Source: Atherinomorus stipes
Taxonomy: Eukaryota > Chordata > Actinopteri > Atheriniformes > Atherinidae
Length of the DNA: 64,000 nucleotides
Reading direction: 5' to 3'
NCBI GenBank assembly: GCA_023101725.1
Contig: JALJCO010007151.1
Location: 40,368-104,367, forward strand
Shown here: piece by piece, positions 54,640 through 64,000 of the stretch
Layout: every line of letters starts with the position of its first letter
Numbering within the stretch: the first letter of the stretch is position 1
Notes under the pieces: generated by a model
The model's database searches: none
Seen by the model: the letters and a program-made list of their open reading frames with translations, nothing else
What the model was told of the DNA's origin: nothing
Made by a program: the position numbers and the translations under genes

Positions 54640-55480
54640 ACGCATCAACACACAACCCAGTTCTCACCCAACTATGCGCTTTTATCTGCGAAGACTGGCC
54701 CAACAGAGTGTAGGGGAGCTTGCGCCCTTCCACCATGTAAAAAATGAACTCTCTGCCGGAATGATGGCTCCAGGAGTCAAGGGGACTGTGCACAGTCATC
54801 CCCACCACCTTGAGGGGCCTGTCCTGGCAATGGCGCACAAGGCCCTCGGGTGTTGTCAGGGTCAAGCAATGGTGCAGAGGTCAAGTCTGGTGGCCGGGCA
54901 TTGACAGCCAGAGAGACCTTGGCCAAAGATTGCACAGCTCGCCTGAAGGCGGCAAGACGGGGGCCTTCCCAATCTCCTCCCTTGCAGCCCCTGCCATGGC
55001 CGCAAGACCTTGGTCTCACCTTCAGCCTCCAGATCTGCGGCGAACTTCATGGGCCTCCCCTCACCATCAATGTTTCCTTCTGGTGGTCTACGATCTCCCC
55101 CAAATGGCCTGCGGTGCTGGCTAGTGTCACAGTCACTACCAGGGTGGTCACAGACTTTCTCTCTCCTCTCTTTTTTTTTTTCAGGTGGGGTGTGCCGGAC
55201 ACCCTGACCACTGACAACAGAGCCCAATTCAGCTCGGCTGACTTTGCTGCCTTCACCAGCGGGGAGGGGAATCAAACATATCAGACCGCCCTCTACCACC
55301 CCCAGGCCAACGGTGGCATGGAGCTGTCTAACCAGACCTCAAGGACTGGGCTCAGAGCGCACCTGGCAGGAGGCCTCAGTTTCATCAGCCCTGCAGGACA
55401 CCCTTCTCCACTATACGGCAACGCCCACACCACACAGGGAGTTTACTGGGATGTGAACTGCAGCCTCCCCTAGACCCACT
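54640..55480 (+). pseudogene. Gypsy integrase remnant
   Basis: Around 54830-54905 the sequence reads GVVRVKQWCRGQVWWPGID in broken frame, the end of the zinc-binding domain. Around 55000-55110 is the core start (PWSHLQ, LLVVYDL). Around 55190-55330 are TLTTDNRAQFSSADFAAF (second catalytic Asp in TDN) and TALYHPQANGGMELSNQT, where Glu follows the ANGG turn. A poly-T insertion near 55171-55181 changes the sequence before WGVPDTL. The 207-codon frame 54850-55473 covers much of this but mixes frames in its first half. Confidence 0.85.
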
Positions 55481-55941
55481 ACCACCACCGGGACCGAGGG
55501 AGGAAATCAGAACAACCAAGCCTTCTGTGGGTAACAGGGTCACAGCACAACAGTATCGTATAAAGCTTGGGGTTGACCTAAATATTGTTCAAACCGTCTA
55601 CCCTTGCCCGTTTCGGATTGGGTTTGGATTCGTCGACCCAATGCATTACCACGAAATGCTCTCTTTCTGGTCTGCACCTCAGCAGATTACAACACAGGCT
55701 GGGACTGGCCACCTTCGCCTGAGGCTCACGCTGTCCTGCCAGTCGCCTCAGACAGGTGGTGCCGCCATCCTCTGCTAACAGTCGCTTGCACACATCCATG
55801 TCCCAGGAGTGGGGGATTGGGACTTTCTTGATGAGCAGCTAGAGATTCCAGCCAGACCCCCGCCAGAACCAGATCATCTGACTGTGCCCCTTCAGCTGGT
55901 CCTGCACGGCTCCGCTAGAAACCTCCTTATCTCAGGGACTA
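55481..55941. other. Gypsy region between integrase and 3' LTR
   Basis: Several short frames, none recognisable; GC content stays high like the rest of the element. Possibly the integrase C-terminus and untranslated sequence. Confidence 0.4.
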
Positions 55942-56269
55942 TGTTACGGACTTTTAAATGTTCCATGACCTAAGTTGATGCATAGCCTGTCATGTGGCAG
56001 AATAACCCACATGCAGGTAGATGAGTGTTGAAGCCTGGTTTACCCAGTTAGTTTGTTGTCGTTAAGCTCTGGAGTGTTATGGTTGTGTTTGTTAATGTAT
56101 TGTCAGAGAGGGGAAATGTGGTGTGCAGCTGCACTGATCGCAGCATCGCCACAGTATGACATCACTGCTCTGAGACAAGTCAGCGATGGGACGCCACGCG
56201 GCTGGGAAAATAAAAAGAGAAAGCTACGTATTCAGACAGCCGTGGTCCAAGTATTTCCTAGACACAACA
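55942..56269 (+). repeat. 3' LTR
   Basis: Starts TGTTACGGACTTTT, the usual TG start of Gypsy LTRs, and ends ...GACACAACA (CA end), 328 bp. The last 153 bp match the 5' LTR fragment. AATAAA lies near 56207. No polypurine tract is obvious before it. Confidence 0.75.
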
Positions 56270-56404
56270 GTTGAGGCCAAGGGGAGAAGTGGAATTCACC
56301 CTAACACAAAATTTGAGATTGCTTCAGTGTAAGCACAATAGGCTCTGCATAGGTCTGGAGTAGCCCTGACAGACCTGACGTGCATTCCTCTATGCTTCAG
56401 ACTT

Positions 56405-56840
56405 TTGTGGCAAGGTACGCAACGAAGGGCCCGGGTGGATTTGATCCCCAGACTCCCGGGTTAGAGTCAGTCATGCTGCTTACCAGTCAAAAGGGATATC
56501 CCTGTGGTCAAGTAGCCAGGGTAAATGATCGATTGCGTAGTGACAGGACCCCACATTGTCACATCTCTCCCCTACTGTCCACCAGCACATCCTCGTGCTT
56601 CACGCAGGCTGCCTTCAATTTTGAATCCATGGACTGTTTACCAGCATTGCACATGGATCCTACCGACAACGCCAGAATGAGACAAGGTACGCAACGGAGG
56701 GCCCAGGCAGGATTTGATCTCCAGACTCCTGAGAAAGTCATGCGTGCTAACCAGTCAGCCAAAGGGGTATCCCTGTGGTCAAGTAGCCAGGGTGCATAAT
56801 CAATCGGAGGCATAGTGACAGGACCCCACACTGTCAAACT
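56405..56840 (-). mobile_element. Second composite tRNA-like repeat
   Basis: Same architecture as 47697-48130: half-units at about 56405-56545 and 56690-56840, each starting (plus strand) near ggtacgcaacg and carrying minus-strand GGGGATCAAATCC or GGAGATCAAATCC boxes and TTGGCTGACTGG. The homologous spacer contains cagcacatcctcgtgcttca and ggatcctaccgacaacgcc. The first half-unit has lost part of its A-box side (accagtcaaaagggat). Confidence 0.65.
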
Positions 56841-56973
56841 TTTTTCTCACTAATTTAGACGACACTATTCAGAGTTGGTTGTTTAAGATACAGAAGCTGA
56901 AACAGAACCAGTTGGTGACCACAAGGCCAGTAGGTGACAGAAATATTGAAATACAGGGCAGGTCATACATTAA

Positions 56974-57650
56974 AGGTTGAATATGGAACATTTTTATTAA
57001 AATATATATTTTTTCAAAAATAATACCTCCACAGGTCGTTTGAGGGTGTACAAAATGAAAGGTACAACGTTTCCCAGAAAAATTATATTTAGCCTAAAGA
57101 TAAATAGTAAAATAAATTTTGACGGGTCTTATAATGGCACTTTATTTATGTCTATATTAGCCAATACACGCCGCCATTGCAGGTTGCCAAATACGATCTC
57201 TAAAAAGGCAAATATTTCGGTCATAGTCATACCTGTTCAGGGGAAAACCCAAGGGGAGATCGACGAGTGCAGCAGCTGCTTCAGGAGCCCTGGAGATATT
57301 AAGTTATCTGTTTCTGAGGAGGAGTGACCTGTGAAGAGCAAAACCTGGAGAGTAAATTTAGGTGAAGACTTCACTAAAATGGACCCACATAAACGTTTTC
57401 ACTGAGTAAAACACGGAAATGGCGACTTTTCTCCTGGATCGGTAAGCTAGCTTGTTTGCTAACATGGCTAACGTTAGCTGTCAGTTATAAACTCCTCTGC
57501 GTTACTTGTTGGACATGCTGCAGACTGTTGGTCACTTGCGTATCGGCAGTGAGCCTGGCATCCCAGCGGCTGGAGTTGTTTTTCTGCCGTTGCAACTACA
57601 ACGTAGACACACGTGATGTCGCTGTTCTGTCCGTATTCCATATTCAACCT
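56974..57650 (+). mobile_element. TTAA-target MITE, copy B2
   Basis: TTAA lies at 56970-56973 and 57651-57654. Termini AGGTTGAATATGGA and TCCATATTCAACCT. 677 bp, inverted relative to copy B1 at 33136-33784. It contains ATGGCGACTTTTCTCCTGGA ending in CG and followed by GTAAGC (57419-57447), an exon-like ATG plus donor. The 19-nt segment within it is absent from B1. Confidence 0.88.
57419..57441 (+). other. Exon-like ATG plus splice donor in TTAA MITE B2
   Basis: The frame MATFLLD followed by a split codon ends at G|GTAAGC, a good donor. The sister copy B1 keeps the ATG and a GTAAGC but lacks the intervening codons. Confidence 0.35.
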
Positions 57651-57654
57651 TTAA

Positions 57655-59635
57655 GTGCTATTTTATCACTAATAAAATTATCAACCTGTAAATGAGAATG
57701 ATTTTGGCTCTTTATGGTTAATTCAAAGAATAAGTGCTGAAATCCACTTTAGGGAAACAGCTCTTATCTCACGCTTATTTGACTTATGGTTTTGTTCCAA
57801 CTGAGCAATTGCATTGACAGCTTGTGTGGGTGTTGACATTAGGAAATGAAATGCAGTGACTCAACATTAAACATATTCAGCACAAACAGAAGCAAAAAAA
57901 TGAGGCAAATTCACAGGAAAATCAGATGAACATGCGAGTAATGGTGACTCCTTATGTGTCATCTCAGGGAGAATTGATTATGGCTGCTGATTGTGAGGAT
58001 AATGTGACAGCTCCATTCATCTCTGTTGTATTTTTTCCTGTTTTATGACCTCTCATCAGGGATCCATTTGAACAGGATTGATGCTAGATGAATCAAAAAT
58101 TAGCTGCAGTGTCTGATCATAATATGCTCAGAGCTACTTTGATCTTAGGTTTTGTTCCTATTTATAATTAGTTCATGAGTAAGTGAACCTTTGGAGCATG
58201 TCTACATGCTCTGTTTACAATGTCACCACATGTGAGAAGGGAGCTGCTCACGTAAAGTGTACTTAATGAAATGGGATCAAACTGTGGTATATTCTGAAGT
58301 CACAATTGGCACGTGTCAGCGGGTGACGTACAGGGTAGAGGACTTCTGACTTCTTCTCAATGTTGGACCAGGATCAGCCGGCCCCATTGAGAGTGTGGCT
58401 CAGGCCAGACTTTCTGCCAAAGCTTCCCGGCTTTCATGAAGGCAACACACCAAGTCTCCTCTCTGAGAATAAGTCGGTTAATTAACAAACTGACCAAACT
58501 GCAGATCTCCCTGAGCCAGACCCACACTGCACGCTGCTTCTTCACCTGGTTTAATTGAGAATGACAGCTGAACATCTATGGGAAAGTGTGAGGTCACACT
58601 GTGGAAAAGGTGAGATGGAATGGACTTTGTCTCACCACTTGGCAGTGAACAGCAGGAAACTCTGTACTCAGTGGTGGCTCCTTTGTCTTGTTACATGCAA
58701 GCTTCCAATAGCTCTGACCTTACAGTGACCCAGTTATTCAGTCATTTTTACCTACTCTAATTATTTTCACCTTCCCAGAATAAGTGGCTCAGTTACATCC
58801 TGATGTTGAATAAAAGAGCAACAATGTGGATAGTGCTTTTGGTGTAATTTACACCGTTCAATCAGACTGTCTATCAGGAACCAGAGACTTGACTTGTGTC
58901 CACATTTTAACATGCTAGTCGCGATTCATGTTGGCCAACCGCACACACTAGACACACAGCTTTCCTAATGAAAGGTTTGCACAAAATGTGCTGATGGTCC
59001 TCCTTCATTCAGGTCACAGATCTAAATCTGCCATGCAGGAAATCTTTGCCTTTAGTGTTTTATGTAAATCTATCCGTTAAATTGTTTTAACCATCCATGT
59101 TTAATTTCCCTCTAATGTTGTGCAGCATCAAAGGACAGTTTGGACTCCTTAATTGTCACAATTCTGTATTTTCAGTTGATGTAATTTGAGTAAAAAAGCA
59201 CTATGAAACGCTCTGACCTTTGAAATAGCGTGACGGGTTCATTTCCTATATGTTCAATTGTAGATGTAAGGGTTTTCTTTTTGATCAGGCAGTTTTTAAT
59301 GGAGCTGTAATTACCTTTGAGAAAACTTCACCCGGTGTGTGTTGTGATTAGGAATATATATATTTATGATTTTATCGATATGATACCAATATTGATGCTT
59401 CTATCAATACTGATATTTATCAGTACTCTTACTGATACTACGTATATTGTAATTTAGAGGTAAGAGGCACACGGCTGGTGAAAATTTCAGGTCTATCCGT
59501 CCAGAACTTCTTCTGTAAAGTTGCTGACAGACAGACAAGCAAACCAATGCTACCAACAACATAACCTGCTCCTTCGGAGGTAATAAAGGGATGTCAAGAT
59601 CAATGTGCAGGAAAATAATTTGTGAAGTTGACCCA
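57655..59635. other. No recognised gene
   Basis: Ordinary AT-rich sequence. A TATATATATTTATG run lies near 59354. No transposon ends could be paired. Confidence 0.45.
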
Positions 59636-60010
59636 TTTTTTTTTTTAATTTAACCTTTATTTTACCAGGAAAGCCTCATTGAGATGGAAAAATCTCTTTT
59701 CAAGTGTGTCCTGGCCAAGACAGCAGCAGATCAATCAAGTTACAGAACAATAAAATACATTCAAATAGAGTTTTGAAACAAGTTTAAAAACATAAATTTA
59801 TAAATTAGTGATAAGATAGCCATTCAAAGTCCACAAATCATGCAAAGCATTTATAGACAGATTTTACTAGGTCCAAGACATCTCACATTTTTCTTAAAAA
59901 ACATCCAGTGGGACCAGGTCATGAAGTTTTAAGTCTTTCTGCAGCTGGTTCCAGGCAAATGGAGCCATTGATTTTCTTAAAAATGAAATCATCACTTATG
60001 CCATATTTAA
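59636..60010 (-). mobile_element. Fish interspersed repeat with LINE-like tail
   Basis: The plus strand reads TTAACCTTTATTTTACCAGG followed by aaagcctcattgagatgg, the complement of a common fish tail (CAATGxGxCTTxCCTGGTAAA-TAAAGGTTAA). Downstream tctttctgcagctggttcca-ggcaaatggagcc belongs to the same repeat. Class is uncertain. Confidence 0.55.
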
Positions 60011-60084
60011 AAATCAATATTTGGCATTTTCTCCTTGAGAAAAGTTGAGAATTGTAGGGCTGTTAATCTTCTTGAAAACCACTT

Positions 60085-60850
60085 CGGTCGTTTTCACACA
60101 GGACCCATTTAGGTCGACCTAACTTGATTTTGGTACTGAACATGGCACAACAGGGTCTGCGTGAACACATCACTCGTGCTCGTAGTCGACGTAACTCACC
60201 CATTCTTGGACTGGCTGTACAGGGTGGTTTCGGAGCGGCTTGCGTCTACCTGAAATGCGGCGCAAGTGATGTGTGAAAACGCGGCAATTTTAACTCATCC
60301 TAAATCCCAGCTACTGCGCCTTTTTGAACTAAACAGGTATCGTAGGCACCTTACCCTTCTTATTGACAGTGTTATACTCGGTTATTACTACAAATAATAG
60401 GGTTTCTTGGCATGTCTAACTGAAACGTTTAGGATCATCTTGTGTTTGCTAGCTACTAATGTAAACGGGGCGTTCACAAACATGGGAAAAATTAACAACA
60501 TGGGCTTAGCAGGCTAAGCGTTAATGCTCATGTTTACAACTCACCGCTACCTGGCTGTTCGCCGATAATATCTGCGTATGGTCGGACTTGGTGTTTCAAC
60601 AGAATTAATCTGCGTCTTGCTCTGGTTTGTCTGGAAACCCACCGCCTCCAGTGCATGCCGGCATTGTTCTCCACACGCAACTGTGTCTCATCTTCAACAG
60701 GCTACATCATTACGTGTGTTTTGATTACAACACAGCCAGGCTTTACAGCTGGGACACGTCTACTACATCTGGTTGCCATGGATAACATGGCTCCGGTCTA
60801 GGCGTACTGCTGGACACGGTAATAAAAAGCATATGTGAAACAGAGCCCTA
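60085..60850. mobile_element. CpG-rich DNA-transposon-like segment
   Basis: Begins near GGTCGTTTTCACACAGGACC, almost identical to the Harbinger terminus at 10157, and ends near CATATGTGAAACAGAGCCC. The inverted match between the ends is weak and no target duplication was seen. Content is richer in CG than the flanks. No coding sequence. Confidence 0.4.
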
Positions 60851-62194
60851 TTAGTTGAAAATTGAAATGTTTCCTTTTCACTGCTGCGGCAGCGCTTGGC
60901 TCGACCCAAATATGTTTGAAAACAACCTTAATCATCCTTATGAAAAGCTTTAAAATTTCTACCTATAAGGTCTAAAGTTTATTTGCACCGTCAACTGACT
61001 GAAGGGGAAAAAAGTCTAGGTACTTTTAAATGTTAAATGAGAACAGAAATCCAGCTATCACACGGCAGTTATTTGAATCAGCATTGACGTCTTATTTGTT
61101 TCACTTGTTTGTTTTACAGTGCGAGTGGAGAGCTAAGCCAAGAGTCAAGCAGACCATTTCTTCCACATGTCTGCCATTTCATACATCTGCTGGTTACTGT
61201 TGATTTTGGTGCCAGAAGCATTTCTAGGATAACAAAGCATCAAAGTCATGGCTAAGAATTACTTTCATCCAAGGACACAGATTTTTCCTGCATTATCAGG
61301 TCTTACTATTTGCAGCAAGGAGTGTTCCTCCTGTGACAGCCGCAGAGCACTCTGCAGAAACATGAATAGTTTTTCGCAGGACAATGTCTTCGGGACCCCT
61401 TGTTGTTTGTTTGCCTCAGGCTTCATATATGCCTCATTTTCTGTCAGAGTGAGCTGCTCATCTGTCAACACTGGTTTGAATACCTACAACAGACTCTTAA
61501 TATATCTGCTTTGTATCCCCTATAGTTCCTGAAAATCAACAATCTGTGCTTGGATGAAAAACACACTTGACCTTGTGGTTAAATGATAATTTGAGCTGTT
61601 GTATGAACAGAGGGTTGTATAAGTCCTTAAGGTTAGTTGATATCTTACCAGAAGAAGACACTGTAGTCAGTTTTCCTGACAGGCCAGTTAACACTAACTA
61701 AGAAGTGGGTCTTAAAGAAAGAACAGCTTTTATCTTCTTAAACAATTCAAGCTTCAACAGTTTTATAATGGTTATTGGAAGAGCTATAGCTGTAAATATT
61801 CAATACATATCACTTCTGCAACAGACAGAAACCAGGACCATGTTGCCACACTGTCAGGTAAAGTAGGCACTTTCTCAAGATGCAAAAATCTGTTACTGTT
61901 GTGCATAAATGATAATGATGTTTCCCCAAGGGAGAGAATTTATCAAATGAATTATGAACAAACAAAACCAACACAAGCGAAAATAACAATACACATTTTC
62001 AGAAAATAAAAGCAATATTTATAAAATTTTGAAAAATTGTAATTGCGATACGCAGGTGTTTTTGCATTTTATAGTGACTGCTGCTTCTCATCAGGAGATG
62101 AAAGCAGTGGATGATAATTAAAGACAAAGTCTATATGTATAAAGCCCTCTGACAACATCACCAGGAAGAAAAGAAACTCGTGGCAACGCATTAC
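60851..62194. other. No recognised gene
   Basis: A frame at 61248-61532 (94 codons, cysteine-containing) has no known motif or splice context. Nothing else is supported. Confidence 0.45.
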
Positions 62195-62197
62195 TAA

Positions 62198-62854
62198 GGC
62201 CTAATCTCAATTCTCCTCTCTTAGCCCTTCCCCTCCATTTTATGCTTTCATGTGTAGGGGTAGTAGTGTACTACTACCCCTACACCCAGGGGGGTAGGGG
62301 TAAGTGGTGGGGTATATACCCCTTCAAACAAAGGGTTTTCCGATGCACACTTACAACGAAGGGGTATGACAGTCACGGGCAAGAGTGGCTGCTATTGAGC
62401 CCCAAAAATTCCACAAAATGTAGATATTTTCTCCGGGCATAAAGTTTAAACAGCGAGCAACTAGACAATAAAATGGTTTTCATACCTTTTAGATGTTTAA
62501 TGGTAATTTTCTTTGTACAATGCACATGAAAAAAATGCTAGTACTACATTGACACTCCGAAGTCCTTCGTGGGATATAACACAAGCAGGGATGTCATGCA
62601 CACGACTCTTTAATCGGGGGGAAGGTTCATCCACAGCTGTAGACAGCTTGATTCTCGAGATTTGCGCCAACAGCTCAGCGCGCATCTGCGTGCACACAAG
62701 CCGGCGGGATGTGATCATGTCACTGATGACGTATGTGATTGCTGAAAAGGTGTCCCAATTTGTAGGGATTGACTTTCAGCCCTTCCCCTCGTAGCTTCAT
62801 TTTAAGTGGCAAGGGCTAAGGGGTAGGGGTAAAAAAGAAAATTGCGATTAGGCC
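62198..62854. mobile_element. PIF/Harbinger-type MITE with TAA duplications
   Basis: TAA lies at 62195-62197 and 62855-62857. Termini GGCCTAATCTCAATTCTC and the reverse-complement match GAAAATTGCGATTAGGCC are inverted repeats. Inner blocks tagcccttcccctc and aagggctaaggggtagggg are also mirrored. 657 bp, no transposase. The short frames inside are not genes. Confidence 0.8.
62252..62285. other. Perfect hairpin, 15-bp stem, in Harbinger MITE
   Basis: GTGTAGGGGTAGTAG and its exact reverse complement CTACTACCCCTACAC flank TGTA. Located about 50 bp inside the left end. Confidence 0.95.
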
Positions 62855-62857
62855 TAA

Positions 62858-64000
62858 AACACGGCCATAAGATGTTATCCCGTGGCCAGGCATTATTAAA
62901 TCATGGCAACAAATGTATAATTAAAGCTAGGCTTGGCAATCTTGGAAAGATGATTCAAGCAAGCTACATTCAAACAAAACACATTTCTTCAGAGAGCAGC
63001 AACGTGCGCGCCGGAACAGGTGATGAAAACCGATGGATAGCTTGTTAGCTTGCTAGTAAACAGCTGAAGAACCACGATTCTAAAACCACTGGTTCGCTCA
63101 CCTCCAACTTCTTCTGCAGTGTAAAAGGTCCACACTGCAAAAGTCAACGCCTCCAAGACTTAATCCTTATCAGTTGTTTTGTTTTGTTTTGGGTTTTTTT
63201 GTCGCAGCAGTAGTTAGCCAGCCATATTTGGTTACAGTGAGTTGGAGAGCGTTGCACATGGAGAGGGGGAGAGCGGAGGGACAGAGATGAGACATATAGG
63301 TATTGATTGGTTCTTTCCAAACAAATTTCTGCCTTTCAGTGGTGGATGGCAGGGTTGGCTGTGAGTTTTTACAGACCTGCAGCTCTCACAGAGGTCTGAC
63401 TTTTTTCCTTCTTTTTTATGAATACATGTATTGACTACTGTCAGGATGGAAGGATCATTTCACCAAATATAACAAAAAGTGTTGTTGAAGAGGATTACCA
63501 ACTCTGGCTTTACTGGGAACAAGATTAGCATGGCCATGTGTTATGTGTAGAAATGAAATAACTCGTAGCCAGTCGTTACTAATATGTGAAGAAATCCTAA
63601 ACTTTATCAGCATCTTGTCCAAAAATGAAACTATGCAGACTGTAAAAACTCCCTCATTACTTTGATTCCAAAGTCAATGCTTGTAAATGATAATAAACAT
63701 CATAGTTAATGAGGAATAACTGTTTTTTGCTCACCGTGTAAAGCCTGATGGCATGCAATTTACACTTTTGCAAAAAAGTACTTTATGGAAATGTATGGAA
63801 AACTGACGCCCCTCGGGATCGTAGAAACTTTATTGTGATATTTGAGTTTTTTTTTATTTAGATGGTTCCATTTACAGTTTTAATTTTAAATATTTAAGTT
63901 TTTGATCCATTCTAGCTGTAATAGAAACGCAGCTGAGACACAACATGGTATCTGCAGTAGTATACATTCCCTCTCTGCAAACATAGTGTTTTCTTGAAAC
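62858..64000. other. No recognised gene
   Basis: Ordinary sequence with a TTTTG-rich tract near 63177-63202. No transposon termini or exons found up to the window edge. Confidence 0.45.

Larger units (their letters stand above)
52869..56269 (+). mobile_element. Degraded Ty3/Gypsy LTR retrotransposon
   Basis: Order is partial 5' LTR, gag remnants, zinc knuckle, RNase H and integrase remnants, 3' LTR, all on the plus strand. The protease and the reverse-transcriptase palm (YxDD) are missing between about 53870 and 54060. Every coding region has stops or frameshifts, so it is inactive. The element matches the fish Gypsy group by its integrase and RNase H blocks. Confidence 0.85.

Noticed and set aside
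57456..57695. 79-codon frame shared with the copy at 33 kb
   Set aside because: As a gene: sharing is explained by the two MITEs being recent copies, and there is no known motif. Kept only as a side note to the MITE pair.
61248..61532. 94-codon frame with several cysteines
   Set aside because: Cysteine spacing matches no domain I know and the antisense strand is also open over most of it.
1..64000. CRISPR arrays, bacterial operons, phage or plasmid modules
   Set aside because: No regularly spaced short repeats with unique spacers, no bacterial gene packing or Shine-Dalgarno-led frames; all evidence is of a vertebrate genome.

Overview
The window reads as vertebrate, almost certainly teleost fish, nuclear DNA. 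There is no bacterial-style gene packing. Almost every coding trace is a broken transposon of a kind abundant in ray-finned fish: Tc1/mariner, hAT, PIF/Harbinger, TTAA-target elements, L2/CR1-like LINEs and a Ty3/Gypsy element. Microsatellites and AT-rich non-coding DNA fill the rest. I found no intact host gene, rRNA, tRNA gene or CRISPR array. The best host-gene evidence is a set of minus-strand candidate exons between about 8.8 and 17.5 kb.

Layout. 0-6.2 kb: a foldback copy cut by the window edge; an inverted-repeat element holding a hAT MITE; a LINE reverse-transcriptase relic; a Tc1-like end; then a second LINE split by a TTAA element (2954-3929) and a 1.2-kb foldback element (4091-5312). 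6.2-8.8 kb: AT-rich sequence with homopolymers. 8.8-17.5 kb: minus-strand candidate exons, namely two tandem terminal exons and four small in-phase exons of which three are 24 nt. They are interrupted by a 4.4-kb TTAA foldback element carrying a Harbinger (10157-11508) and a Tc1 (12232-13831), and by a 1.4-kb inverted-repeat element (15079-16513). 17.5-26 kb: hAT-like pieces, a second Tc1 relic, a LINE deletion derivative and a hAT element.

26-42 kb: a hAT MITE and a large related hAT copy with near-perfect 8-bp target duplications, a Tc1 MITE, a foldback element with tandem sub-repeats and repeated short palindromes, a TTAA MITE, a 30/60-bp minisatellite interrupted by a TA-flanked MITE, and a hAT with a perfect 8-bp duplication. 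42-52.8 kb: mostly featureless, with a Tc1 transposase fragment, a LINE relic, a CpG-rich element, a composite tRNA-like repeat and a palindromic MITE. 52.8-57.7 kb: a degraded Ty3/Gypsy element with a truncated 5' LTR, a second composite tRNA-like repeat and a second copy of the 33-kb TTAA MITE. 57.7-64 kb: mostly featureless, with a LINE-tail repeat, a CpG-rich segment and a Harbinger-type MITE with TAA duplications.

The elements are nested, so relative insertion order can be read directly: LINE before TTAA and foldback elements; tandem exon duplication before the TTAA foldback, which precedes Harbinger and Tc1; minisatellite before its MITE. All family names come from motif recognition by eye, without database searches.
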